64,000 nucleotides of DNA from an uncultured Shewanella sp. (GCA_947503555.1 CANNEE010000001.1:248001-312000); one strand, 5' to 3'; shown: positions 17,270 to 27,850, counted from the first letter of the stretch. Notes: generated from the letters alone by a model not told the origin. Numbers and translations: made by a program.

Positions 17270-20200
17270 TGAGCCAAACCTCAAATACCCCAGCAAGCCA
17301 AGCCGAGCAGGCAGATAAGCGTCTTAACAAGCGCCTGAAAGATATGCCTATCGCAATCGTCGGCATGGCGAGCATCTTTGCCAACTCTCGCTATCTCAAT
17401 AAGTTTTGGGATCTGATCAGTGAGAAAATTGACGCCATCACAGATGTACCAGAAACTCACTGGCAAGTAGAAGATTACTATGATGCCGATAAAAGCAGCC
17501 CAGATAAAAGCTACTGTAAGCGCGGCGGCTTTATGCCAGAGGTGGACTTCAACCCAATGGAGTTTGGCCTGCCACCGAATATTCTTGAGCTAACCGATAC
17601 CTCACAACTATTGTCACTGATTGTCGCCAAAGAACTGTTAGAAGACAGTAAGCTGCCTGCAGACTATGACAGAGACAAAATCGGTATCACCCTAGGTGTG
17701 GGCGGCGGTCAGAAAATCAGCCAAAGCCTAAACGCTCGCCTGCAATACCCAGTACTGAAAAAAGTATTTAAGCATAGCGGCATTAGTGACGCCGACAGCG
17801 AAATGCTGATCAAGAAGTTCCAAGACCAATATATTCACTGGGAAGAGAACTCGTTCCCTGGCTCTTTGGGTAATGTGATTGCCGGGCGTATCGCCAACCG
17901 CTTTGATTTAGGCGGCATGAACTGTGTGGTCGATGCTGCTTGTGCAGGCTCGCTAGCGGCTATGCGTATGGCGCTGACGGAACTGGTTGAAGGTCGCAGT
18001 GAGATGATGATCACCGGCGGTACCTGTACCGACAACTCACCCTCTATGTATATGAGTTTCTCTAAGACACCAGCCTTTACCACCAACGACACCATTCAGC
18101 CTTTCGATATCGACTCGAAAGGCATGATGATAGGTGAAGGTATCGGCATGGTGATGCTTAAACGCCTAGAAGATGCCGAGCGCGATGGCGATAGGATCTA
18201 CTCTGTTATTAAAGGCATTGGCGCATCATCGGACGGTAAATTTAAGAGTATCTATGCCCCTCGTCCAGAAGGCCAAGCCAAAGCCCTTAAGCGCGCCTAT
18301 GATGATGCTGGTTTTGCGCCCCACACCCTTGGTCTTATCGAAGCCCATGGTACTGGTACAGCAGCGGGTGATGTGGCCGAATTTAACGGTCTAAAGTCAG
18401 TATTTAGCGAAAATAACGATCGCAAACAGCATATCGCGCTTGGTTCAGTAAAATCACAAATTGGCCATACTAAATCGACGGCGGGTACGGCAGGTCTTAT
18501 CAAAGCGGCTCTGGCGCTGCACCATAAAGTGTTACCACCGACAATCAATGTCGAGCAGCCAAATCCTAAGCTGGATATCGAAAATTCACCTTTTTATCTT
18601 AATACCGAGACCCGCCCATGGCTTGCCAACGTTGATGGCACACCGCGCCGTGCCGGCATCAGTTCATTTGGGTTTGGTGGTACTAACTTCCACATAGTAT
18701 TGGAAGAGCACACATCTGATCACAATCGAGGAGACAAGTACCGTCAACGTCAGGTTGAGCAGGCACTGCTGATAAGCGCTGAGTCTAAATCCGCCCTTAT
18801 CGCTAAGCTAAAACAGCTAAGCACTGACGTTAACGAGCAAAACTTTGCCGATATCCTAACTCAATATCAACTAGCGCCAGTGGCCAGCACCTCGCCGCGT
18901 ATCGGTCTAGTCGCCAATAATGCCGATGCTCTAAAACAAAGCCTGACTCAAGCAATGACTAAGCTTGAATCAAGTGATGATAGCAAGTGGCAAATGCCCG
19001 GTGGTATCTTCTATCGTGAAGCAAGCCTAGCGACTAAAGAGAGCAAAATTGCCGCCCTATTCTCGGGCCAAGGTTCACAGTATCTGAACATGGGACGTGA
19101 GCTAAGCTGCCACTTCCCAGAGATGCGCAGCCAGCTTCTGCAAGCCGATAAAGTCTTTGCCGAAAATGATAAAGCGCCACTCTCTAGCTTGTTATACCCT
19201 CGCCCTGTCTTCAACAAAGAGGACAAAAAAGCCCAAGAAGCTGAACTAACCAATACCGCTAACGCGCAAAGCGCTATCGGCTTTATCTCCATGGGTCAGT
19301 ACAGCCTATTAACTGCAGCCGGATTTAACGCCGATATGTTTGCCGGTCACAGTTTTGGTGAGCTCAGTGCGCTATGTGCTAGCGGTGTTATCAGCCAAGA
19401 AGATTATTACCAGCTTGCCTTCGCCCGTGGCCAAGCTATGGCAGCAAAACCAGAAGCGGGGGCTGATACCGGCGCTATGGCAGCGGTTATCACCAAAAAA
19501 GCCGATGATGTCGATGCCGTTAACGAATGCATCGCTAAGTTTGATGGTGTGAAAATTGCCAACTTTAATGCGCCGACTCAACTAGTTATCGCAGGTCCTA
19601 CGCCAAGTGTCGGCGATGCCACCAAAGCGATCGCCGAACTTGGCTTTAAAGCCATCTCACTACCTGTATCGGGTGCATTTCACACTCCACTGGTGGGTCA
19701 TGCTCAAGCTCCTTTTGCCGCTGCTATCGATAAAGTTAAATTCACTAAGGCAGCTAAGCCTTTATACTCTAACGCCACTGGCGAGCTACATAAGAAAGAT
19801 GCTAAGAGTGTTAAAGCGGCCTTTAAACAACATATGTTGCAATCGGTGCACTTTAGCAAGCAGCTAGAGACCATGTATCAAGATGGCGCGCGTATCTTTG
19901 TCGAATTTGGCCCAAAAAATATTCTGCAAAAGCTAGTAGAAAACACACTAAACGGTAAAGGTGACGAATTCATCGCAATCAGCTTAAACGCCAATCCTAA
20001 AGCGGATAGTGATAGCCAATTTAGACTGGCCGCAGTGCAACTAGCAGTCGCAGGCGTTGAGCTCAGCGAGATCGACCCATATCAAGCCCCTGCGCTCAGC
20101 CTGCCTAAGCCATCGCCTATGAATATCAAGTTAGTTGCCACTAACTATATTAGCGATGCCACTCGCGCCAAAATGGCTAAATCCCTAGAAACAGGCAAGG

Positions 20201-23200
20201 TCACTTCTCAAATCGTTGAAAAGCCTGTTGAGAAGATTGTCGAAGTGGAAAAAGTGGTAGAGAAAATCGTCGAAGTCGAAAAAGTCATCGAAGTCGCAGT
20301 GCCAGCTCAGACTCAATCAGCAAGAGATATTGTAGTGAAAAACACCCAACAACAGCCTTCAGAGGTTAACCCTGTGTCAGCAACGGATACTAGCCCATTG
20401 GCGCAATTCTTTGCTGCCCAAAGCCAAGCAGCGCAATTGCACCAAGAGTTTTTGGCGATTCCACAACAGTATCAACAAACTGTGACTCAAGTCATGGCAG
20501 AGCAAGCTAAACTCGCCAGCCAAGGCTTAACGATTCCTCAAGGTCTGCAAGACTCTATAGCCCTGTTCCACCAGCACCAAGCTGAAACATTAAAAAGCCA
20601 TGCACAGTTCTTAAATCTGCAGGCTTCTAGCAACCAAAGTGCACTAGCCATGCTAACAGGTCAGCAAGCAACCGCTAGCGCACCTAGCCTGAGCCAGTCT
20701 CAGCCAGCCGCTGTACCACAAGCTGTACAGGCTCCTGTCGCTCAAAGCGTCACTCAAGCTGTCGCTCCTGCACCAATCACCAAGCCTGCTGCTGTGGTTG
20801 CCCCAACAGTCCTAGCCAAGCCTGCACCTGTGGCACAAGCTGCTAAAGTCGAGCCGCAAATCAAACCTGTTACACCCGCGCAGCCAGTTGCGACTCCTGC
20901 ACCTGTTACACCCGCGCAGCCAGTTGCGACTCCTGCACCTGTTACAGCACCAAGCTCAGCCAATGCGCCTGTCGCTAGCGCAAGCGACTCAGCTCTTAGC
21001 GCAAGCAATATCGAAAAAGTCATGATGTCAGTGGTTGCCGATAAAACAGGTTACCCAACTGAGATGCTTGAACTTGAAATGGATATGGAAGCCGATCTCG
21101 GTATCGACTCTATCAAGCGCGTGGAAATTCTTGGCACAGTACAAGATGAGCTTCCTAACCTGCCTGAGCTGAGCCCAGAAGATTTGGCTGAGTGCCGCAC
21201 CCTAGGTGAAATCGTTAGCTATATGAATAGCAAGCTTGACAGTGCTCAAGCTGCGCCAGCACCTTCAGCAGCAGACTTAAGTGCTCCTAGTGGTTTAAGC
21301 GCTCAAGTAGTAGAAAATACTATGATGTCAGTGGTTGCCGACAAGACAGGTTACCCGACTGAGATGCTAGAGCTTGGCATGGATATGGAAGCCGATCTCG
21401 GTATCGACTCTATCAAGCGTGTAGAGATCCTTGGCACAGTACAAGATGAGCTACCCAACCTGCCTGAGCTAAGTCCAGAAGACTTGGCTGAGTGTCGCAC
21501 CCTAGGCGAGATCGTTAGCTATATGAATAGCAAACTAGGCAGTGTTCAAGTTACTGCAGCTCCTCAAGCAGCCGCAACAGCTTTAAGTGCGCCGACAGGT
21601 TTAAGCGCTCAAGAAGTTGAAAGCACTATGATGTCAGTGGTTGCCGACAAAACAGGCTACCCAACTGAGATGCTAGAGCTTGGCATGGATATGGAAGCGG
21701 ATCTCGGTATCGACTCTATCAAGCGTGTTGAAATTCTAGGCACAGTACAAGATGAGCTGCCTAGCCTACCTGAGCTAAACCCTGAAGACTTGGCCGAGTG
21801 TCGCACCTTAGGCGAAATCGTTAGCTATATGAATAGCAAGCTTGGCAGTGCCCCAATTGCACCTGCAGCAACGCCTGTCGCAGCTCCAGTATCAACAGCA
21901 ACAGCTAGCGAACCTTCGGGCTTAAGCGCTCAAGAGGTTGAAAGCACCATGATGTCAGTGGTGGCTGATAAGACTGGCTACCCAACCGAGATGCTGGCGT
22001 TAGAGATGGATATGGAAGCGGATCTGGGTATCGACTCTATCAAGCGTGTAGAGATCCTTGGCACAGTGCAAGATGAGCTACCAAGCCTACCAGATCTAAA
22101 TCCTGAAGACTTGGCAGAGTGCCGCACACTTGGTGAAATCGTTAGCTATATGAACAGCAAGCTTGGCAGCGTCCAAACTGCACCAGCAGCGGCCACATCA
22201 ACAGCTCCAGTTTCAACAGCAACAGCTTCAGCAGTTGGTTTAAACGCTCAAGAAGTTGAAAACACCATGATGTCAGTGGTGGCCGATAAGACTGGCTACC
22301 CCACTGAGATGCTAGCGTTAGAAATGGATATGGAAGCCGATCTCGGTATCGATTCTATCAAGCGCGTCGAAATTCTAGGCACAGTACAAGATGAGCTACC
22401 TAACCTGCCTGCACTGAATCCAGAGGATTTGGCCGAGTGTCGTACTCTTGGTGAAATCGTTAGTTATATGAACAGCAAGCTAGGTGATGTAGCAAGCCCA
22501 GTCGCAACTACAGAATCTCCTGCAGCCACTTCGTCAACAGCAGGCATCAGCAGCGAGCTTGTGGAAAGCACCATGATGTCAGTGGTGGCCGATAAAACAG
22601 GCTATCCAACAGAGATGCTAGCGTTAGAGATGGATATGGAAGCCGATCTCGGTATCGACTCTATCAAGCGTGTCGAAATTCTTGGCACAGTGCAAGATGA
22701 GCTACCTAACCTGCCTGCGCTTAATCCAGAGGATTTAGCCGAGTGTCGCACACTTGGTGAGATCGTGAGCTATATGAACAGCAAGCTAGGCGCAGATACA
22801 GCGGCCCCAGCAGCTCAAGCTACAGCACAAAGTATCGCCCCAGCCAGTGCTGAGCCAAGTGTTGCGCTACCACCTCACAGCGAGGTAGTGCTAAAAAAGC
22901 TTGAGTCGGCGAATAAGCTTGCCAGCTCATTCGTCGACGCAAACGGTCCATTTGCCAAAGATGACCTAGTGGTTATTGCAGATGATGGCCACAATGCAGG
23001 CGTATTAGCAGAGAAGTTACATAAGCACGGCCTTGAAGTCGCGCTTGTGCGTCTCCCCGAAGGCGCGCCGCAATCACCACTAAGCAGTGATATTGCAAGC
23101 TATCAGGCCAAAGACTATAGCCAAGCGGCCATTGAGCAGCTAATCAAGGAGATTAGTCAGCAGGGTAAGATTGCAGGTTTTATTCACCTGCAGCCAAATG

Positions 23201-25476
23201 CCGATAAAGATGATGCAGTTAACACAGCTAAGGGCTCAGTAAAACTCAGTGATGAGGGTAAAACCCATCTTGAGCAAGCTTTCCTATGGGCTAAGTTATT
23301 GCAACCTCAGCTGACACAAGACAGCCAGACGCGCCGCGCCTTTATCACAGTCAGTCGTATCGATGGTGGCTTTGGTTACGCCAATAGTGAGTTACTGCAA
23401 GCAGCCGAGCTAAACCAAGCCGCCCTTGCAGGATTAACTAAGACACTGAGCCATGAATGGCCAAACGTCTTTTGCCGTGCACTGGATATTGCCCCTGAAT
23501 TGGATGCGAGCCAGATGGCCGAGGCGATCGCCCATGAGCTTAGTGATAACCAAGTATCGCCTGCAGAAGTAGGAATTAGTACTGACGGACGCGCTCAACT
23601 GATCGCTGGTACCAGTGAGTTACAGACTCAAGCAGCCAACCTTGACCGCTCAGATAAAATACTGGTGACCGGAGGGGCAAAAGGGGTGACATTTGAATGT
23701 GCTCTAGCCCTTGCTAAGCGTTGTCAGTCCCACTTTATTCTAGCTGGACGTAGCGAGCATATCGCGATTCCACAGTGGGCTGAGGGCAAGGCTAGCGCTG
23801 AGCTAAAAGCAGCGGCCATCGCTCATCTGATTGCCAGTGGCAGCAAGCCAACACCTAAGCAAGTTGACGCGCTAGTATGGCCAGTACAAAGCAGCCTTGA
23901 GATCAGCCAATCTCTTGCAGCTTTCGCCTCGGTTGGCGCCAGCGCTGAATATATCAGCATGGATGTCACAGATACTCAGGCGATCACTCAGGCCCTTGCC
24001 AGCAGTAAAGAGCAAGTCACAGGCCTTATCCATGGCGCAGGTGTATTAGCCGATAAACATATTCAAGATAAAACCTTGGATGAACTGGCACGAGTCTATG
24101 GCACTAAGGTCACAGGCCTTAAAGCTCTACTCGCGGCGCTAGATGCGAGCAAACTCAAACTACTTGCCATGTTCTCATCGGCAGCAGGCTTCTATGGCAA
24201 TACGGGACAGAGTGACTACTCCATGTCCAACGAGATCCTTAACAAGGCGGCACTTCAGTTCCAAGCTCGTTACCCTCATACCAAGGTGATGAGCTTTAAC
24301 TGGGGCCCTTGGGATGGCGGCATGGTCAACCCAGCCCTGAAGAAGATGTTTACCGAGCGTGGCGTCTATGTGATCCCACTAGATGCGGGTGCCGAGCTAT
24401 TTGCAACTCAACTACTTAGAGAGACTGGCATTCAACTGCTTGTCGGCACGGATATGCAAGGCAATGACGGTAGCAAGGCGTCGGCTAACGACAATGGAGC
24501 CAATGCTGTAAAAAAGCCTGAAGCGGCCCCGGCTAAGCACAATGCAGCTGAGGGTGCGCTATTACAAGAGACAAGTGCCTCGCTTACCTTAACGCCTAGG
24601 GAAATGGCGTTTGTCTATGACCATGTTATCGGTGGCAACCCAGTGTTGCCAACCGTCTGTGCCCTGCAGTGGATGCGTCAAGCCGCCGCTGCAGCCACTG
24701 GCAAGGTCTATGGTGTAGCTCAGTACAAGCTGCTTAAAGGTGTGGTGTTTGAAAACGCCACTCAAAGTGTGGACATGTCGCTCACTCTCACTTTTGAGAC
24801 TGATAACAAAGGCAGTTATCACAAGATTAAGGCACAAATCTCTGCCGCTGGTAGGCCTCAATATCAGGCGACTCTGGTGGCAATTGAGCATCTTGAATCG
24901 AGCGCCAACGACTTGAAAGACGCAAACCTAGCGGGTCTTTCCGAGAATTATCAGCAGCTGTGTGAGCTAACCGCTGTGACCGATAAGGCAAGTCTCTATA
25001 GTGACGGCACTCTGTTCCACGGCCCTCGCCTGCAAGGCATTGACAAGGTAGTGAAGTTTGATGATACCAGTCTAGTGGCCACCTGCAGCTTGCCTGAAAT
25101 AAAGGCTAAAGATTGCGGCCCCTTTGTACCGACCAATGAGCTAGGTGGTTATCAGGCCTTTGCCGAGGACTACCTACTACAAGCTATGTTGGTGTGGGCA
25201 AGGCTGAAATTTGATGCTGCCAGTTTACCCTCTGCCATAGGCGAGTTTACCTCATACTCACCGTTGCAATCGGGTGACAAGGGCTACCTCACGCTGAATG
25301 TGATTAAGGCTTCGAGCAGACAACTGAGCGCTGATATTCGCCTTTACCATAGCGACGGTCGTATCAGCTGCGAGATGAAAGCAGCCAAAGTCACTATCAG
25401 CAAGGGAATTAACGCCGCATTCTTAGCCAATAAGGCTGAGCAAGATGTGAGTCAGATGGAGGCGCACAGTGGCTGA
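17269..25476 (+). CDS. pfaA: PUFA synthase subunit PfaA (KS-MAT-6xACP-KR-DH)
   Basis: A 2735-residue cytoplasmic megasynthase that builds and partly reduces the growing chain. Order: ketosynthase (about 30-480; active Cys225 in DAACAGS, EAHGTGT, GHTKSTAGTAG); malonyl acyltransferase (about 600-900; Ser695 in GHSFGE); a linker with a K/E/V-rich stretch near 985-1010 and Ala/Pro-rich DNA; six ACPs with attachment serines at about 1281, 1381, 1483, 1590, 1696 and 1798 (LGIDSIK); ketoreductase (about 2125-2390, TGGAKGVT near 2134); and a C-terminal PKS-type dehydratase-like domain with HVIGGNPVLP (His2452) and DGTLFHGPRLQGI. The start has GGAG seven bases upstream. EPA as the product is inferred from the Shewanella layout. 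Confidence 0.97.
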   Translation: MSQTSNTPASQAEQADKRLNKRLKDMPIAIVGMASIFANSRYLNKFWDLISEKIDAITDVPETHWQVEDYYDADKSSPDKSYCKRGGFMPEVDFNPMEFGLPPNILELTDTSQLLSLIVAKELLEDSKLPADYDRDKIGITLGVGGGQKISQSLNARLQYPVLKKVFKHSGISDADSEMLIKKFQDQYIHWEENSFPGSLGNVIAGRIANRFDLGGMNCVVDAACAGSLAAMRMALTELVEGRSEMMITGGTCTDNSPSMYMSFSKTPAFTTNDTIQPFDIDSKGMMIGEGIGMVMLKRLEDAERDGDRIYSVIKGIGASSDGKFKSIYAPRPEGQAKALKRAYDDAGFAPHTLGLIEAHGTGTAAGDVAEFNGLKSVFSENNDRKQHIALGSVKSQIGHTKSTAGTAGLIKAALALHHKVLPPTINVEQPNPKLDIENSPFYLNTETRPWLANVDGTPRRAGISSFGFGGTNFHIVLEEHTSDHNRGDKYRQRQVEQALLISAESKSALIAKLKQLSTDVNEQNFADILTQYQLAPVASTSPRIGLVANNADALKQSLTQAMTKLESSDDSKWQMPGGIFYREASLATKESKIAALFSGQGSQYLNMGRELSCHFPEMRSQLLQADKVFAENDKAPLSSLLYPRPVFNKEDKKAQEAELTNTANAQSAIGFISMGQYSLLTAAGFNADMFAGHSFGELSALCASGVISQEDYYQLAFARGQAMAAKPEAGADTGAMAAVITKKADDVDAVNECIAKFDGVKIANFNAPTQLVIAGPTPSVGDATKAIAELGFKAISLPVSGAFHTPLVGHAQAPFAAAIDKVKFTKAAKPLYSNATGELHKKDAKSVKAAFKQHMLQSVHFSKQLETMYQDGARIFVEFGPKNILQKLVENTLNGKGDEFIAISLNANPKADSDSQFRLAAVQLAVAGVELSEIDPYQAPALSLPKPSPMNIKLVATNYISDATRAKMAKSLETGKVTSQIVEKPVEKIVEVEKVVEKIVEVEKVIEVAVPAQTQSARDIVVKNTQQQPSEVNPVSATDTSPLAQFFAAQSQAAQLHQEFLAIPQQYQQTVTQVMAEQAKLASQGLTIPQGLQDSIALFHQHQAETLKSHAQFLNLQASSNQSALAMLTGQQATASAPSLSQSQPAAVPQAVQAPVAQSVTQAVAPAPITKPAAVVAPTVLAKPAPVAQAAKVEPQIKPVTPAQPVATPAPVTPAQPVATPAPVTAPSSANAPVASASDSALSASNIEKVMMSVVADKTGYPTEMLELEMDMEADLGIDSIKRVEILGTVQDELPNLPELSPEDLAECRTLGEIVSYMNSKLDSAQAAPAPSAADLSAPSGLSAQVVENTMMSVVADKTGYPTEMLELGMDMEADLGIDSIKRVEILGTVQDELPNLPELSPEDLAECRTLGEIVSYMNSKLGSVQVTAAPQAAATALSAPTGLSAQEVESTMMSVVADKTGYPTEMLELGMDMEADLGIDSIKRVEILGTVQDELPSLPELNPEDLAECRTLGEIVSYMNSKLGSAPIAPAATPVAAPVSTATASEPSGLSAQEVESTMMSVVADKTGYPTEMLALEMDMEADLGIDSIKRVEILGTVQDELPSLPDLNPEDLAECRTLGEIVSYMNSKLGSVQTAPAAATSTAPVSTATASAVGLNAQEVENTMMSVVADKTGYPTEMLALEMDMEADLGIDSIKRVEILGTVQDELPNLPALNPEDLAECRTLGEIVSYMNSKLGDVASPVATTESPAATSSTAGISSELVESTMMSVVADKTGYPTEMLALEMDMEADLGIDSIKRVEILGTVQDELPNLPALNPEDLAECRTLGEIVSYMNSKLGADTAAPAAQATAQSIAPASAEPSVALPPHSEVVLKKLESANKLASSFVDANGPFAKDDLVVIADDGHNAGVLAEKLHKHGLEVALVRLPEGAPQSPLSSDIASYQAKDYSQAAIEQLIKEISQQGKIAGFIHLQPNADKDDAVNTAKGSVKLSDEGKTHLEQAFLWAKLLQPQLTQDSQTRRAFITVSRIDGGFGYANSELLQAAELNQAALAGLTKTLSHEWPNVFCRALDIAPELDASQMAEAIAHELSDNQVSPAEVGISTDGRAQLIAGTSELQTQAANLDRSDKILVTGGAKGVTFECALALAKRCQSHFILAGRSEHIAIPQWAEGKASAELKAAAIAHLIASGSKPTPKQVDALVWPVQSSLEISQSLAAFASVGASAEYISMDVTDTQAITQALASSKEQVTGLIHGAGVLADKHIQDKTLDELARVYGTKVTGLKALLAALDASKLKLLAMFSSAAGFYGNTGQSDYSMSNEILNKAALQFQARYPHTKVMSFNWGPWDGGMVNPALKKMFTERGVYVIPLDAGAELFATQLLRETGIQLLVGTDMQGNDGSKASANDNGANAVKKPEAAPAKHNAAEGALLQETSASLTLTPREMAFVYDHVIGGNPVLPTVCALQWMRQAAAAATGKVYGVAQYKLLKGVVFENATQSVDMSLTLTFETDNKGSYHKIKAQISAAGRPQYQATLVAIEHLESSANDLKDANLAGLSENYQQLCELTAVTDKASLYSDGTLFHGPRLQGIDKVVKFDDTSLVATCSLPEIKAKDCGPFVPTNELGGYQAFAEDYLLQAMLVWARLKFDAASLPSAIGEFTSYSPLQSGDKGYLTLNVIKASSRQLSADIRLYHSDGRISCEMKAAKVTISKGINAAFLANKAEQDVSQMEAHSG
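20868..20945 (+). repeat. 36-bp tandem repeat in the Ala/Pro linker of pfaA
   Basis: Two consecutive copies of a 36-base unit encode PVTPAQPVATPA twice, followed by the start of a third (PVTAP). It lies in the flexible linker before the first ACP and is likely variable in length between strains. Confidence 0.85.
21007..22790 (+). repeat. Six tandem ACP-encoding repeats in pfaA
   Basis: Six near-identical ACP modules whose attachment-serine codons begin at 21109, 21409, 21715, 22036, 22354 and 22660. Periods are 300, 306, 321, 318 and 306 bases. The ACP cores differ at only a few residues (LELEMD, LELGMD or LALEMD variants), while the Ala/Pro/Thr linkers vary in length and sequence. Confidence 0.97.
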
Positions 25477-27850
25477 TACTCAAGTGGCCAATACTAACGT
25501 GACCAATACTGAATTGGTCAATGCTAAAGTAGAAAGCACTCAAGCCAGTCAGACGCTTAGACGTATTGCCCTGTTCACTGAGCTTGCAGGCCCTTTGCCT
25601 GCAAGCCCTTTGTTAACGAACGTTGACGAACAAACAGATGCGCAAGCCTTAGTGCGCTTGTCGGCCAAGGACTACACTAGCTTTGCCGAGCTTATCGCCA
25701 AGAGTGACTCTCTGCTAAGTCAAAAGACGAGTCAGGGTCTAGTCATCGACTTTACTCACTCCAGTGATTTAATTGACGAGAGTGAAGGCCTTGGCAAAGG
25801 GCTTGAGACCAAGTGTGAGCTAGACAAAATAGGCGGCCAATCTGCGCAGCTATTTATGTTGCCCGCATTAACTGCGGCTAAGGCCAAACTTCATCCCCAT
25901 GCGGTTTGGACGGGATTGGGTGAAGATAAAGCCGGAGCCCTTGAGTCTGCAAGACGTCAACAGCAAGATCTTAGCCTTGAAATGCAAGTTAGCGCTGGCA
26001 CAGCAAGTGACAGCCTAAGTGCCTTCGCCCTACTTATCAAAGCGCTGCATAGGCAAGATCTTAGCGCGCTTAATGAACTGAATGCACTTAATGGTTCTGG
26101 CGAGCCAAATGGCGAAAGTAGCGAAAATGGCGCAAGCAGCGCTCATATTGAGTGCCAGACTCCCTCAGGACTTAAAGCGCACTACTGGTTTAAACCTGCC
26201 CATCAAGCAAGAGTCGCCAGCTGTCAGTTCGCCCAAAGCAGTGATAGCCCCAAAAGCGATCAAACCTTAAATCTGATTCTGACTCAAGGTACTGGTAAGA
26301 TTGAAGCAGAGCCCTTGCTATCGTCACAAAGGCTCTTCTTTGTGGCTGCGGGTAACACTCAAGGTGAGCTCGAATCACAGCTTGAATCTCTCTCTAATTC
26401 ACTTCCTAACTCATTAACAGATAAAGACGAGCCTCAACAAAGGCTCATCGCACTTATGGAGGTGAACCTTAAGGCCTACCTTAAGCAAGTATCATTGAAT
26501 GCCAGCCAGCCCTATGCTCTTGTGTTACAAGCCAACTCGACTTCGGCGCTGAAACAAGAGATAAGCGCTATGCTAAGCGCGCTTGGGGACTTATTTGCTA
26601 AACAGACAGGGCAATATAGAACGCCAGCGGGAAGCTACTTTACTATCGCGCCCCAGGGGCAGACAGGGCTGACGTTTGTCTACCCAGGTGTCGGCACTGT
26701 ATATCAAAACATGCTGAGTAGCCTGCATCGCTATTTCCCCGCACTTTATGCCAGACTCGAGCGAGAAGGTAACTTAGCAGATATATTGCAAGCCCATCGA
26801 ATCTATGATGGCACTAAAGGCAGTGCTATGTCCCTTAGTGAGCTGGCGATATCGGGGGTGGGTACCAGTTATCTGCTGACAAAACTGCTTACCCAAGAGT
26901 TTCAAATTACGCCCCACTACGCCCTAGGTTACTCCATGGGTGAAGCTTCCATGTGGGCAAGCCTTGATATTTGGCAGACGCCACACAAGCTGATCGAAGC
27001 CACTCAAACCAGTCCGATCTTTACTACGGCTATCTCTGGCAAACTGACCTCAGTGCGCCAAGATTGGCAACTGGGTGAGTCACAAAGCATCAAATGGAAT
27101 AGCTTTGTGGTGCGTACCGCTCCCGAGGCGATTGAAGCCTTGCTGCCTGATTATCCAAGGGCTTACCTTGCGATTATTCAAGGTGACACTTGTGTGCTAG
27201 CAGGCTGTGAACAAAGCTGTCAGGCACTGCTAAAACAGGTCGGCAAGCGAGGCATAGCCGCAAATCGTGTGACCGCCATGCATACGCCACCAGCGCTGAA
27301 AGAACACCAAAATGTCGAAGCCTTTTACTGCCAAGCGCTTAAACCAAGAGATGTTAAACCAAATGCTCTTAAGCCTAATACGGTAAATCAGCAAGGCAAC
27401 AAGGTCTCGACCCAGTTTATCAGCGCCGCCAATAACGCCGTGGTCAAGAATGATAAAGGCGAGCTAACTAGCCAAGTGATTGCCAAATCTATTGCCGATA
27501 CCTTCTGCAATAGGCTCGACTTTACAGGGCTAATTCAGGCCAGCCAGCAATTAGGTGCCAAGCTGTTTGTTGAGGTGGGCGCAGATAGGCAAACCAGTAC
27601 CCTTATCGACAAAATTAATAAGGATGCCAAGCCTAGTAATCAAGCCGTTACTGCCGCTATCGATAGCAAAGGCGGCGATGATGCGACCAATGTGTTAAAG
27701 CTTATCGCCATTCTCATTAGCCATAGGGTCAACCTATCCCTATTGCCACTTATTCAAGGACTCGACAGTCAGCTTAGTCAGAACTCGGTAGCTACCGCGT
27801 CGATGACAAGCGACTTTCAGTCGAAAATGACACAAGGAGAGCCAGTTTGA
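25469..27850 (+). CDS. pfaB: PUFA synthase subunit PfaB (acyltransferase)
   Basis: A 793-residue protein starting at a GTG with GGAGG six bases upstream, overlapping the end of pfaA by 8 bases. The recognisable domain is an acyltransferase at about residues 400-690: FVYPGVGTVYQNM and the nucleophile Ser489 in GYSMGEASM, with the AT-like tail KLFVEVGADRQTSTLIDKI. The N-terminal third has no assignable motif (a decayed KS-like region in the family). PfaB is associated with which PUFA is made (EPA or DHA); its exact reaction is unsettled. Expressed with pfaA and pfaC. Confidence 0.95.
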   Translation: MADTQVANTNVTNTELVNAKVESTQASQTLRRIALFTELAGPLPASPLLTNVDEQTDAQALVRLSAKDYTSFAELIAKSDSLLSQKTSQGLVIDFTHSSDLIDESEGLGKGLETKCELDKIGGQSAQLFMLPALTAAKAKLHPHAVWTGLGEDKAGALESARRQQQDLSLEMQVSAGTASDSLSAFALLIKALHRQDLSALNELNALNGSGEPNGESSENGASSAHIECQTPSGLKAHYWFKPAHQARVASCQFAQSSDSPKSDQTLNLILTQGTGKIEAEPLLSSQRLFFVAAGNTQGELESQLESLSNSLPNSLTDKDEPQQRLIALMEVNLKAYLKQVSLNASQPYALVLQANSTSALKQEISAMLSALGDLFAKQTGQYRTPAGSYFTIAPQGQTGLTFVYPGVGTVYQNMLSSLHRYFPALYARLEREGNLADILQAHRIYDGTKGSAMSLSELAISGVGTSYLLTKLLTQEFQITPHYALGYSMGEASMWASLDIWQTPHKLIEATQTSPIFTTAISGKLTSVRQDWQLGESQSIKWNSFVVRTAPEAIEALLPDYPRAYLAIIQGDTCVLAGCEQSCQALLKQVGKRGIAANRVTAMHTPPALKEHQNVEAFYCQALKPRDVKPNALKPNTVNQQGNKVSTQFISAANNAVVKNDKGELTSQVIAKSIADTFCNRLDFTGLIQASQQLGAKLFVEVGADRQTSTLIDKINKDAKPSNQAVTAAIDSKGGDDATNVLKLIAILISHRVNLSLLPLIQGLDSQLSQNSVATASMTSDFQSKMTQGEPV

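Noticed and set aside
20754-21023. Antisense frame in pfaA rich in Gly/Ala/Thr
   Set aside because: It mirrors the Ala/Pro-rich linker repeats of pfaA; a shadow of low-complexity coding DNA.
21007-22790. Regularly spaced repeats of about 300 bases
   Set aside because: Not a CRISPR array or satellite: they are the in-frame ACP domains of PfaA.
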